Shown here: positions 42,292-50,796 of the stretch, one piece after another
How the letters are laid out: every line of letters begins with the position of its first letter
Position numbering within the stretch: the stretch's first letter is position 1
Origin: Streptomyces sp. KL109B
Lineage (GTDB): Bacteria > Actinomycetota > Actinomycetes > Streptomycetales > Streptomycetaceae
NCBI RefSeq assembly: GCF_030766935.1
Contig: NZ_JASERL010000006.1
Coordinates: 186,001 to 250,000 of the forward strand
DNA: 64,000 nucleotides
Direction of reading: 5' to 3'
Made by a program: the position numbers and the translations under genes
The notes under the pieces: model-generated
What the model was told of the DNA's origin: nothing
Databases searched by the model: none
What the model saw: the letters and a program-made list of their open reading frames with translations, nothing else

Positions 42292-42453
42292 GTCGCCGCA
42301 CTGCTGCCCGCTCTCCAGGGCGGCCAAGGTGCTCGGCCTCCAACTCCGGCGCCAGGGCTTCTCGGTCAAGACGGGAGACACCTCCGCCTCGGCGATCGAG
42401 ACATCACGCGTCAACCCGCCCGAACACACCTGAGACCAGCGAACGGAGCCCCC

Positions 42454-43596
42454 ATGCCCACACCTACACCCACACCCCTCACCTTCCACTGGTTCCTGCC
42501 CACCAACGGCGACAGTCGGCACGTCGTCGGCGGCGGCCACGGCACCCCGGCCACCGCCTTCGGCCGCGACCGCCCGCCGACGGTCGCGTACCTGAGCCAG
42601 ATCGCCCGTGCCGCCGAGGACCTCGGGTTCGTGGGCGCGCTCACCCCGACCGGGGCCTGGTGCGAGGACGCGTGGCTGACGACCGCGATGGTCGGCCAGC
42701 ACACCGAGCGGCTCAAGTTCCTCGTCGCCTTCCGCCCCGGCTTCGTGTCGCCGACGCTCGCCGCGCAGATGGCGTCGACCTTCCAGCGGCGGACCGGCGG
42801 ACGGCTCCTGCTCAACGTCGTCACCGGCGGCGAGAGTCACGAGCAGCGGGCGTACGGAGACTTCCTCGGCAAGGACGACCGCTATCGACGGACCGGCGAA
42901 TTCCTGGGCATCGTAAGAGAGTTGTGGGAGGGCAAGCCCGTCGACTTCGACGGCGAGCACCTCCGGGTGGCGGACGCGCGGCTCGCCCGCGTGCCCGACC
43001 CGGTGCCCGACGTGTACTTCGGTGGGTCGTCGCCGTTGGCGGGGGAGGTCGCCGCCCGGCACGCGGATGTGTACCTGACCTGGGGTGAGCCGCCCGCGCA
43101 GGTGGCGGAGAAGATCGCCTGGGTGCGGGGGCTCGCGGCGCGTCAGGGGCGCACCCCGCGCTTCGGCATCCGGCTGCATGTCATCACGCGCGACACCTCC
43201 GCACAGGCGTGGGCGGAGGCCGACCGCATCCTGGACGGCTTCGACGAGGCGAGCATCAAGGCAGTGCAGGCGGGCCTCGCGCGCAGTGAGTCCGTCGGAC
43301 AGCAGCGGATGCTCGCCCTGCACGGCGGCGGGAGCCGCGAGTCACTGGAGATCCACCCGAACCTGTGGGCGGGCATCGGCCTGGTGCGGGGAGGAGCCGG
43401 CACGGCGCTCGTCGGCAGCCACGAGGAGGTCGCCGAGCGGATCAAGGAGTACGCGGCCCTGGGCATCGACGAGTTCGTGCTGTCCGGCTATCCGCATCTG
43501 GAAGAGGCGTACTGGTTCGGCGAGAACGTGCTGCCACGCCTCCAGGCGCAGGGCCTGTGGCGGCACCCCTTCGCCGCGGGTGCGGGAGACCTCTGA
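42454..43596 (+). CDS. ssuD: Alkanesulfonate monooxygenase (LLM flavin-dependent)
   Basis: 380 residues, against 381 in E. coli SsuD. Desulfonates aliphatic sulfonates with FMNH2 and O2, giving an aldehyde and sulfite. Seen: LTFHWFLPTNGDSRHVVGGGHG at the N-terminus, YLSQIARAAEDLGFVGALTPTGAWCEDAWLTTAMV, the LLNVVTGGESHEQRAYGDFLGKDDRYRRTGEFL block, YFGGSSPLAGEVAARHADVYLTWGEPPAQV and the C-terminal GIDEFVLSGYPHLEEAYWFGENVLP. These match SsuD of the luciferase-like family. No SsuE NADPH:FMN reductase is in the window, so FMNH2 must come from elsewhere. CGGAG is 8 nt upstream of the ATG. Controlled by the leader peptide ahead. Confidence 0.93.
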   Translation: MPTPTPTPLTFHWFLPTNGDSRHVVGGGHGTPATAFGRDRPPTVAYLSQIARAAEDLGFVGALTPTGAWCEDAWLTTAMVGQHTERLKFLVAFRPGFVSPTLAAQMASTFQRRTGGRLLLNVVTGGESHEQRAYGDFLGKDDRYRRTGEFLGIVRELWEGKPVDFDGEHLRVADARLARVPDPVPDVYFGGSSPLAGEVAARHADVYLTWGEPPAQVAEKIAWVRGLAARQGRTPRFGIRLHVITRDTSAQAWAEADRILDGFDEASIKAVQAGLARSESVGQQRMLALHGGGSRESLEIHPNLWAGIGLVRGGAGTALVGSHEEVAERIKEYAALGIDEFVLSGYPHLEEAYWFGENVLPRLQAQGLWRHPFAAGAGDL

Positions 43597-43614
43597 ACGT
43601 CTCCCGCACCCGCG
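43575..43614. terminator. Bidirectional hairpin at the ssuD end
   Basis: 15-bp perfect arms (43575-43589 and 43600-43614) with the ssuD stop codon in the loop. The opposite strand carries the end of the GH84 gene, 31 nt away, so it can serve both convergent transcripts. Confidence 0.8.
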
Positions 43615-43644
43615 ACGCTCACGTCAACGACGCCACCCTCTCGG

Positions 43645-46425
43645 CTACTTGGCGATCACCTCGTTCACCGCCGGAGCCGCCGCCCCTTCGCTCCATGCCA
43701 GCCGCACCGCGTCCGCGTCCGCCCCGGCGGGCGCGGGCAGCGTGGTGGCGGGGCCTTCGAGCGCGCCGATGGTCCGCCACGCGCCGTCGACGCGCACCTG
43801 CACCCGCGCCTTCGCGGTGGCCGCGTCGTCCGGGCGCAGCACCGTCACCGAGGACACGGCTCGCGGCGCCGGGTACGTCACCGTGAGCGCGTCGCCCGCC
43901 GCCGGGGCGGAGGCGGCGCGGTAGGCGTTCTCGGGGACGCCGTCCGCCGCCGAGGCCAGGCTGCTGCCTTCGGTCGGGGCCGGGCCGCCGCTCACCGTCG
44001 GGCGGTCCGTTCGCGCCACCGTGAACTCGCGGACGACCAGCCAGTTCGACTGGTCGGCCGTCGCGCGGGCACGCACGTACCGGGCGGTGGTGCCGCTCGG
44101 CGCGTCCGCCGACCACGTCGCCTGCCCGCTGAACCCTTCGCCAAGGGCGTGCCAGGTGCTGCCGTCCGACGAATACTCCAGGACACCCTTGTGGAGGTAG
44201 TCCTCGGTGCTGCCCGACTTACCCATCGTCAACTTCACCGATCCGAGGGGCTGTTGGCCGCCCAGGTCGACGCCGACGCTCTCGCCCGACTTCGGCGCCC
44301 GGCTGCTCCAGAAGTACGTGGAGTCGTCGCCGTCCGTCATACGGTCGGCCGTGTTGCCGTTGTAGACCGGCAGCCCGGTCGTGCCGGTCGGCTGCGGCGG
44401 CAGGCCGAGCCGTTCGTTGGACGCGTCCCGCGCCTTCGCGAAGAACGGTTCGAGCACACCCTCACCGACGATCACCGGCACCTTGTTCCCGTTCAGGTCG
44501 GTGTACCGGTACGACTTCGCCTCGGCGATCAGCTCGGGCAGTTGCTGGCGGAGCGCCCAGGCCGCGGCGGTGTGCCCGGCCCGCTGCTCCTCGACCATCC
44601 GCACCGCCGTGACCCCGGCGGCGCCCCACGCCCGCGCCGCGTCCAGCCACGGACCGGAGTCCCGGGCGAAGCCCTTCTCGACGGGGCCGTCGTCCGCCGC
44701 GTCGCGGATCGTCGCGGGCGCGTCCCGCAGCGCCGCGAACGCCGCCGTCAGCCGGGACGCCGGAACGGAACCCGCCCAGTACCCCTTCATCAGCTTCGAC
44801 AGCTCGGGCGCCTCCACGGCGTCCATCCGCGAACTGTGGTTGACGTCCGTGAACGCCCGCATGGCGCGCGCCACTTCGGTGTTCCCACCGGCGGCCTCCG
44901 CGACGGCGCCGCGGTACGAGGCGTCGGGATCGTACGCCTCGTCGTTCCACGTGTAGTCGGCGACGGAGTGCAGCGCGAGCTTCGACGCGTACGGCTGGAT
45001 CATCGGGTTCGCGGTGATCCCGGCGAGCTGCTCGGCGAGCCCCTTCTCGCGTCCGGTGAACGGCCCGAGGAAAAGGCGTCCCGTGGCGAAGTCGTTGACG
45101 GGATAGTTGTCCCACGTCAGGATCTCGTGCCCGAACACGGCCTTGGCGCGCTGCGCCTGAGCCACCGTCATCGTCGGCGCGACGACACCCTCGCCCGTCC
45201 ACTCGACGAGTACGTCCTTGTCGAGTTGGCCGGAGAGCGCCGCCTTGTACGGGGTCGAGGTGGTGTTGTAGTACTCCGTCGGCACCATCTGCAGCGGCAG
45301 CGCGCCGTCATGGGTCTTGATGAACCGCTCGTTGACCCGGTTGAGCAGATACGCCTGCGCCTGTCCTGCCGCGCCGCCGCCCGTGCCCCATTTCGCCTTG
45401 TCCGCTTCGCAGTTCCAGTCGGTGTAGCTGATGTCGTCCAGCGGCACCGCGAACTGCCGCACCCCGATGTCCCACAGTGTCTGGAACTTGTCGGTGAGCG
45501 CCTTGAGGTCGTCGTCGGAGCTGTAGCAGACGCTCAGGCCGGGGGAGAGGGCGTAGGTGAACTCGACGTGCTTCGCGCGCGCCCGGTCCACCAACTCCTT
45601 GATGTCGGCGAGCTGTTCGGCCGGATAAGGGTCGCGCCACTTGGCGCGCAGATACGGGTCGTCCTTCGGCGAATACACGTAGATGTTCATCTTGTGCTCG
45701 CCGTAGTAGTCGAGTTGGTCCAGGCGCGCCTGGTGCGACCACGGTGTGCCGTAGAAGCCCTCGATGACGCCGCGCGTCGGCGTCGCGGGCCAGTCGCGCA
45801 CGGCGAGTCCGCGCACCGTCGCGCCGGGAGCCGTGCGGTGCGGCAGCACTTGGCGCAGTGACTGCGCGGCGTAGTACGTACCGGTCGGGTCGGTGCCGGA
45901 CAGGACGACGCGGCCCGCGCCCTCGCCGCCCATGGCGAGGACGTACCCCTCGGCGGCGAGCCCGGAGGGCCCGTCGACGTTCAGTGCCTCCAACGCGCCC
46001 GCCGACGCCGGGTTCTCGGCAGGACCGCCGACGTAGACCGCCAGCGAACCGGACCCGGCGGGGGCCTTCGTGGCGGTGCTGACATCCCGCGCGCCGGCCG
46101 CCTTCAGCGCGGCGGTGGTGACATCCACGGCGGCCGGGTCGGACTTCGCGCCGGTGACGAGGGTGACGTCGGGGGTGACGGTGATCCGGTCGGCGCGCTG
46201 CCGCGCGCTGTGCGGGGTGGGAGTGATGGCGGGCGCCCCCGCCCCCTCCCCGGCCTCGGCCTGTGGCCCGGTTCCGGTATCAGTCCCGGTCCCGGCGGTG
46301 GCCGGGCCGGGGTCGAGGGTGAGGGGAGCGGCGGCCAGGGCCGCCACCGCGAGGACGGATATGAGAGGCGTCCTACGAGATCTACTACGAGATCTACTAC
46401 GAGATCTGTGCTTCGGGCGGAACAT
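43645..46425 (-). CDS. Secreted beta-N-acetylglucosaminidase, GH84 family
   Basis: 926 residues. After an Arg-Ser repeat start (RSRSRSRSRRT) and a signal peptide (PLISVLAVAALAAAPLTLDPGPATA), a GH20b/84-type N-terminal domain (PTPHSARQRADRITVTPDVTLVTG). The GH84 catalytic barrel follows: RGVIEGFYGTPWSHQARLDQLDYYGEHKMNIYVYSPKDDPYLRAKWRDPY, with the catalytic Asp pair at Asp330-Asp331 (PLDDIS) and TWDNYPVNDF. A helical domain follows, then an F5/8C carbohydrate-binding module (DRMTDGDDSTYFWSS...GVDLGG...KLTMG...VLEYSSDG), and a C-terminal beta domain. It removes GlcNAc from glycans or glycoproteins outside the cell. A DasR-type site lies 47 nt upstream. Confidence 0.9.
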   Translation of the reverse strand: MFRPKHRSRSRSRSRSRRTPLISVLAVAALAAAPLTLDPGPATAGTGTDTGTGPQAEAGEGAGAPAITPTPHSARQRADRITVTPDVTLVTGAKSDPAAVDVTTAALKAAGARDVSTATKAPAGSGSLAVYVGGPAENPASAGALEALNVDGPSGLAAEGYVLAMGGEGAGRVVLSGTDPTGTYYAAQSLRQVLPHRTAPGATVRGLAVRDWPATPTRGVIEGFYGTPWSHQARLDQLDYYGEHKMNIYVYSPKDDPYLRAKWRDPYPAEQLADIKELVDRARAKHVEFTYALSPGLSVCYSSDDDLKALTDKFQTLWDIGVRQFAVPLDDISYTDWNCEADKAKWGTGGGAAGQAQAYLLNRVNERFIKTHDGALPLQMVPTEYYNTTSTPYKAALSGQLDKDVLVEWTGEGVVAPTMTVAQAQRAKAVFGHEILTWDNYPVNDFATGRLFLGPFTGREKGLAEQLAGITANPMIQPYASKLALHSVADYTWNDEAYDPDASYRGAVAEAAGGNTEVARAMRAFTDVNHSSRMDAVEAPELSKLMKGYWAGSVPASRLTAAFAALRDAPATIRDAADDGPVEKGFARDSGPWLDAARAWGAAGVTAVRMVEEQRAGHTAAAWALRQQLPELIAEAKSYRYTDLNGNKVPVIVGEGVLEPFFAKARDASNERLGLPPQPTGTTGLPVYNGNTADRMTDGDDSTYFWSSRAPKSGESVGVDLGGQQPLGSVKLTMGKSGSTEDYLHKGVLEYSSDGSTWHALGEGFSGQATWSADAPSGTTARYVRARATADQSNWLVVREFTVARTDRPTVSGGPAPTEGSSLASAADGVPENAYRAASAPAAGDALTVTYPAPRAVSSVTVLRPDDAATAKARVQVRVDGAWRTIGALEGPATTLPAPAGADADAVRLAWSEGAAAPAVNEVIAK
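46373..46407 (-). repeat. 12-nt tandem repeats coding Arg-Ser in the signal peptide
   Basis: CTACGAGATCTA almost three times on the plus strand, which on the minus strand codes the repeated RSRS at the start of the GH84 enzyme. It may be a replication-slippage region; A/T-rich for this genome. Confidence 0.8.
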
Positions 46426-46471
46426 ACGTGTACCTCCACGGTTGGCACATGCGGCATGCTCTCGTGCTCTA

Positions 46472-46487
46472 GCGGACTAGACCACCG
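46472..46487 (-). promoter_or_regulatory. dre-like (DasR) operator upstream of GH84
   Basis: On the minus strand the site reads CGGTGGTCTAGTCCGC, with the core TGGTCTAGTCC matching the DasR dre core TGGTCTAGACC at 10 of 11 bases. It lies 47-62 nt upstream of the N-acetylglucosaminidase start; DasR is the GlcNAc-responsive GntR repressor of Streptomyces. Confidence 0.65.
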
Positions 46488-46500
46488 TGGTGATGCACTG

Positions 46501-48384
46501 TCAATGTTGCGTGCTTGCACGAGACTTCGAGCAGTTTCGCGCAACCGGAAGGGAGGGGGCCGACTGCGCGGCCGCCGACAGGGCCCGGTCCGCGCGAATC
46601 GCCAGCAGCGGCGCCGACCAGGCCAGGCACGCGTACCAGCCCAGCAGGACACAGACGCCGAACGTGGCTGGTCCGGCCGGGGCCAGAACTCCCGTGGCGG
46701 TGGCGGCGATCGCCCACAGCGCCCCGAGGGCGACTTCGGGCCACACCGGCCACAGTGCCGCGAGCCCCTTCGGCAGCGCGGGAAACTTGTCGGTCCGCCG
46801 CCACGGCCGGTGCATGGTCCACCACGAAGGCAGCACGGCGGCCCACGTGATGTGGTGCAGCGCCGTCTGCGCCCAGACCGCGCGCGCCGCCTGCCGCGCC
46901 GGGGCGCCGAGCACCCGGCGCAGCAGACACCAGCGCAGCGCGAGCCCGTCAAGGGCGAGCAGCACGGCCACCGCGGGCAGCGCCGGATCCCACGGCACCT
47001 CGCCGCCGGCCATCAGGACGCCGCCGAGGACGGCCGCGCACCCCATGCCGACCGCCGTGCAGGCCGCGCGGGTCATCTCCCGGGCGCCGTGGTGGGCGTG
47101 CAGCAGTTTGTGCCATCCGGTCATCCTGGACGTGGGCGCCCAGCGCCCGGGCAGTATCAGCCGCCAGTGCCTGCGCAGTTCCTGCGCGGGCCCGAAGACC
47201 CAGCGGGCGCGCTGGCGGCGGTAGCCGCCGAACGTCTCCGGGACCAGACCGTGCCCGAAGCCCTCGTCGAAGTAGTGCGAGCGGTACCCCGCCGCGTGCA
47301 GCCGCAGGGACAGCTCTGAGTCCTCGGAGCTGCACCACTGCGCCCAGCCGCCGACCTCGCGCAGCGCCGAGGCCCGGATCAGACACATGGTGCCCGCCAC
47401 GATCGCGGCCCCGCGCTCGGCGCGCGCCACCAGGTACGTCCCGTACATCTGCCGGTATTCCCAGTAACAGCCGCTCAGATAGGGGCTGTTCCGCCAGTCC
47501 CGGTAGTCGTGGCGGGTCTGTACGAAGCCGGTCCCGGGGTCGTCGAAGAGCGGCACGAGCCGGGACAGGAAGTCGGGGCGCGCCTGGTAGTCGGCGTCCA
47601 GGACGGCCACCACGCGCGCCTGCGAACTGGCGTGCTCCATCGCATAGTTGAGCGCCCCGGCCTTGGCGCCGGCCAGGCCCTCCACATGATGGAACCGGAA
47701 GCGCTCCCCGAGCCGCGCGCAGTGCTCGCGCACCGGCTGCCACAGCGCCGGGTCGGCGGTGTTGTTGTCGACGACCAGCACCTCGTAGTCCGCGTACCGC
47801 TGCGCGGCCAGCGCGTCGAGCGTCGCGACGACCACCTCGGGCGGCTCGGCGTGACAGGGCACCTGCACGCTCACGAAGGGGCCGGTGAACCGCTCGCGCG
47901 CCGGCGGCTCGTGCGGAGCGCGCCAGGTGTCACGCAACAGCCGCTCCTGGTTGAGGTACGTGTCGAGCAGGAGCAGCAGCATCCGGGGCACACCCGCCAC
48001 CAGCCACACCGTCAGGGCCACGCGCGCCGCCCACGCGCCTTCCCGCGTGGTCACGGCGGAGGCGCACCAGGCGAGCAGGGCCAGGTGCGCCGCCACGGAC
48101 ACCGGCACCGCGATGCGCCCCGCCGGACGCAACGCCCCGGTCAGCGGCCGCGCCGCGAGCCACAGCACCGGCACGAGGGCCACCAGGAGCAGCACCTCAC
48201 CCGACAGCACCCGCCCGTGGGCGACCGTCGCCGCCGCGCCCGCGAGCGCAAGCACAAGGGCCCACTCGCCCACAACTCGCGCCGCACGGCGCGACGTTCG
48301 CCGGCCCACCAGCACGGTCGCCCCGGTGTGCGCAGCCGCCAGCGTCACCGCCACGCTGCCCGTAAACGACATGCCTGTCGTCAC
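46501..48384 (-). CDS. Processive family-2 glycosyltransferase, membrane-bound
   Basis: 627 residues from GTG at 48384 with AGGAG 4 nt upstream; upstream GTG at 48402 and ATG at 48372 are alternatives. About four N-terminal and four C-terminal hydrophobic segments flank a cytosolic GT2 domain. All processive motifs are present: VSVQVPCHAEPPEVVVATLDALAAQRYADYEVLVVDNN, VVAVLDADYQARPDFL (DxD), CSSEDSELSLRLHAAGYR (catalytic ED), and YRRQRARWVFGPAQ (QRxRW). This is the cellulose synthase/hyaluronan synthase-like class, making a beta-linked exopolysaccharide. No polysaccharide partner gene lies beside it. The stop is 76 nt upstream of the GH84 start region; both are on the minus strand. Confidence 0.86.
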   Translation of the reverse strand: MTTGMSFTGSVAVTLAAAHTGATVLVGRRTSRRAARVVGEWALVLALAGAAATVAHGRVLSGEVLLLVALVPVLWLAARPLTGALRPAGRIAVPVSVAAHLALLAWCASAVTTREGAWAARVALTVWLVAGVPRMLLLLLDTYLNQERLLRDTWRAPHEPPARERFTGPFVSVQVPCHAEPPEVVVATLDALAAQRYADYEVLVVDNNTADPALWQPVREHCARLGERFRFHHVEGLAGAKAGALNYAMEHASSQARVVAVLDADYQARPDFLSRLVPLFDDPGTGFVQTRHDYRDWRNSPYLSGCYWEYRQMYGTYLVARAERGAAIVAGTMCLIRASALREVGGWAQWCSSEDSELSLRLHAAGYRSHYFDEGFGHGLVPETFGGYRRQRARWVFGPAQELRRHWRLILPGRWAPTSRMTGWHKLLHAHHGAREMTRAACTAVGMGCAAVLGGVLMAGGEVPWDPALPAVAVLLALDGLALRWCLLRRVLGAPARQAARAVWAQTALHHITWAAVLPSWWTMHRPWRRTDKFPALPKGLAALWPVWPEVALGALWAIAATATGVLAPAGPATFGVCVLLGWYACLAWSAPLLAIRADRALSAAAQSAPSLPVARNCSKSRASTQH

Positions 48385-48428
48385 GCCACTCCTAGGTGTC
48401 ACATGTCCAGCCCCCCCCGGGGGGTGAA

Positions 48429-49166
48429 CTACACCGTCCGCTGGAGCCGTTCGTTCGCCTTGTGCATGTGGTCCGCCATCGCGCGGTCCGCGCCGTCGGG
48501 GTCGTGGGAGCGGATGGCGTCGACGACCGCGCCGTGTTCGCAGAGGGTGCCGCTGATGGTGCCCTCAAGGTCGTTGACGCGCTCCATCCAGACCTGGAGC
48601 AGGGCGCGGATGGAGTGGAGTATGTCGCTGAGCACGGAATTGCCCGCGATATGGGCGATCTCCAGGTGGAAGGCGATGTCCGCCTCGACGAACGCCTCCG
48701 TGCCGCCGTCCGCACCGGCCCGGCGCAGCGCCGCGTGCAGCTCGTCGAGGCGCTCGATGTCCTCGGGGCGGGCGCGCTCGGCGGCGAGCCGGGCCGAGAC
48801 ACCTTCCATGTAGCGGCGCACCTCGACCAGGTCCTGGGTGCGGCGCTGACCCAGCATCAGGCCCCAGTTGATGGCCTGCGGGAGGAAGTCCGACGTGCCC
48901 TCGCGGACGTAGGAGCCGGAGCCGGGCCGGATCTCGATGATGCCCAGCACGTCGAGCGCCGAGAGGGCGCCGCGCACGCTGGAGCGGGCGACGTTCAGCG
49001 CCTCGGCGAGGTTGCGTTCGGCGGGCAGCCGGGTGCCGGGCTTGATGTTGCCCGCGGCGAGGTGGTCGAGCAGCCGCTTGGCGACCTCGGTCACGGTCGA
49101 CTCGCGCACCACGGGGCGCAGAAGTCGGGACAGGTCGGCGGGGTCGTCCTGAGGCGTACTGGTCAC
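48429..49166 (-). CDS. FadR-type GntR regulator of the D-apionate operon
   Basis: 245 residues, GTG start. N-terminal winged helix: STVTEVAKRLLDHLAAGNIKPGTRLPAERNLAEALNVARSSVRGALSALDVLGIIEIRPGSGSYV. C-terminal FCD helical ligand domain (DLVEVRRYMEGVSARLAAERA, AFHLEIAHIAGNSVL, EHGAVVDAIRSHDPDGADRAMADHMHKANERL), whose metal-binding His and Asp residues (FHLEIA, EHGAV, MADHMHK) are seen. Divergent from the MFS-led apionate operon with 241 nt between starts; a perfect palindrome with TTGGT/ACCAA arms is in this region just ahead of the MFS gene. It very likely represses that operon and is released by a pathway intermediate. Confidence 0.88.
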   Translation of the reverse strand: MTSTPQDDPADLSRLLRPVVRESTVTEVAKRLLDHLAAGNIKPGTRLPAERNLAEALNVARSSVRGALSALDVLGIIEIRPGSGSYVREGTSDFLPQAINWGLMLGQRRTQDLVEVRRYMEGVSARLAAERARPEDIERLDELHAALRRAGADGGTEAFVEADIAFHLEIAHIAGNSVLSDILHSIRALLQVWMERVNDLEGTISGTLCEHGAVVDAIRSHDPDGADRAMADHMHKANERLQRTV

Positions 49167-49329
49167 CGCGTAAGTACATCAAACACAGCGGCGGCACATG
49201 CAAGCACCTGCGCGGTACGCGGCGGTGCGCACGGCCGCGCGCGGGTGCGGGCGCGTATGACATCAGCCGCGAAAGTGCAGGTCAAGGGGTTCATGCGGCC
49301 GGAAATCTGTGAGTCTCGACACGGCGGTA

Positions 49330-49344
49330 AATTGGTTACCAATT
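49330..49344. promoter_or_regulatory. FadR-type operator palindrome
   Basis: AATTGGT-T-ACCAATT, perfect arms of 7 around one base, 64 nt upstream of the MFS ATG; the TGGTnACCA core is typical of FadR-family operators. The position overlaps a likely promoter (CTAACGTGAG at 49356-49365). Confidence 0.7.
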
Positions 49345-49407
49345 AACCGGTCGGGACTAACGTGAGCGGTGCCGGACAGAGCAGTCCGGAGCGAGTGAGG
49401 AGTCGCC

Positions 49408-50796
49408 ATGGGTGCCCTGCCTTCCCTGGAGGCCGGCCAGTCGGCCGTCGAGAAATCGGCGATCAGGAAATTCACCGTCCGGATCGTGCCCTTTGTGGCG
49501 CTGATGTTCTTCGTGAACTATCTGGACCGCACCGCGGTCTCGTTCGCGGAGTCGAACGGCATGAGCCAGGACCTGGGGCTCACGGCCGCTCAGTACGGAT
49601 TCGCCTCGGGTGTCTTCTTCATCGGCTACATCGTTCTGGAAGTCCCCAGCAACATGGCGCTGCACCGCTTCGGCGCGCGCCGCTGGCTCGCCCGGATCAT
49701 GGTGACCTGGGGCATCGTCTCGCTCCTGTTCACCTGGGTGCAGTCGACGGAGCAGCTGTACTGGCTGCGCTTCGTCCTCGGTGTCGCGGAGGCCGGATTC
49801 TTCCCCGGCGCGATCCTCTTCCTCTCCCAGTGGGTGCCGCAGCGGCACCGCACCAAGGTGCTCGGCCTCTTCTACCTGGCCCAGCCGCTCACCACCGTCT
49901 TCGGCGCCCCGCTCGCCGGCTGGCTGATCAGCCACCACGGCCTCTTCGGCCTGGAGGGCTGGCGCGTGATGTTCCTGTTCGTGTCGCTGCCCGCGATCGT
50001 CCTCGGCCTGGTCGGCTGGTTCTACCTCAAGGACAGGCCCGCCGACGCCGGCTGGCTGACCGCGGAGGAGGCGAACTGGCTGACCAGCGAGCTGGAAGCG
50101 GAGAACGCGGAGAAGACCGGCCACGGAGACGAGCAGGGCAAGAAGGGGAGCGGGCACGGCAAGGCCGATCTCCTCGCCGCCTTCACCAACGGCCGCGTCT
50201 GGATCCTCTCCGTCGTCTACTTCGGCTTCGTCTACGGCCTGTACGCGCTCGCCTTCTTCCTGCCCACCATCATCAGCGGCTTCGAGGACCAGTTCGGCAC
50301 CTCGTTCTCCGTGATGGACAAGGCGTGGATCACCGCGATCCCGTATCTGCCGGCCGCGATAGTCCTCTACTTCTGGTCCCGCGACGCCACCCGGCGCGGC
50401 ACCAAAACCTGGCACGTGGCAGCCCCGGCGATCGTCGGTGGTGTCTCCATCCCCGTCGCGCTCTACATGAACTCGCCGTCCGCCACGGTCGCCGTCATCA
50501 CCGTGACCGCCTGCGCGATCTTCGCCGCGCTCCCGGTGTTCTGGGCCGTGCCCTCCCGGTTCCTGACCGGCGCCGCCGCCGCGGCCGGTATCGCCCTCAT
50601 CAACACGATGGGCAACGTCGCCGGATTCGCGGCCAGTTACGTCACCGGCTGGCTGCACGACTGGACCGGCGCCTACTACGTACCCCTGTTCCTCGTCGGC
50701 GCGCTGATGCTCGTCTCGGCCGCCCTGATGATCGCGCTCGCCTCCCGTGGCCGCCGCACCGGCACGGACGCCGAGTACGCGGAGGTCTCGAAGTGA
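49408..50796 (+). CDS. MFS transporter, anion:cation symporter type (probable D-apionate uptake)
   Basis: 462 residues, ATG with GAGGAG 6 nt upstream. Twelve hydrophobic segments of the ACS family: IRIVPFVALMFFVNYLDRTAVSFAE, GFFIGYIVLEVPSNMALHRFGARRWLARIMVTWG, RFVLGVAEAGFFPGAILFLSQWVPQRHRTKVLGLFY, then IISGFEDQFG and GFAASYVTGWLHDWTG. These carriers import organic acids such as sugar acids, glucarate and phthalate. As first gene of the operon, it most likely brings in D-apionate. The central loop (AEKTGHGDEQGKKGSGHGK) is charged. Its stop overlaps the next gene by 4 nt. Confidence 0.86.
   Translation: MGALPSLEAGQSAVEKSAIRKFTVRIVPFVALMFFVNYLDRTAVSFAESNGMSQDLGLTAAQYGFASGVFFIGYIVLEVPSNMALHRFGARRWLARIMVTWGIVSLLFTWVQSTEQLYWLRFVLGVAEAGFFPGAILFLSQWVPQRHRTKVLGLFYLAQPLTTVFGAPLAGWLISHHGLFGLEGWRVMFLFVSLPAIVLGLVGWFYLKDRPADAGWLTAEEANWLTSELEAENAEKTGHGDEQGKKGSGHGKADLLAAFTNGRVWILSVVYFGFVYGLYALAFFLPTIISGFEDQFGTSFSVMDKAWITAIPYLPAAIVLYFWSRDATRRGTKTWHVAAPAIVGGVSIPVALYMNSPSATVAVITVTACAIFAALPVFWAVPSRFLTGAAAAAGIALINTMGNVAGFAASYVTGWLHDWTGAYYVPLFLVGALMLVSAALMIALASRGRRTGTDAEYAEVSK

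Noticed and set aside
42284..42433. Annotating the 49-codon frame as a firm gene
   Set aside because: Its start depends on an octamer repeat, no ribosome site is clear and no family is recognised; kept only as a finding.
46373..46407. Insertion-sequence end
   Set aside because: A 12-nt tandem repeat that codes the Arg-Ser start of the glycosidase; no transposase and no target duplication.
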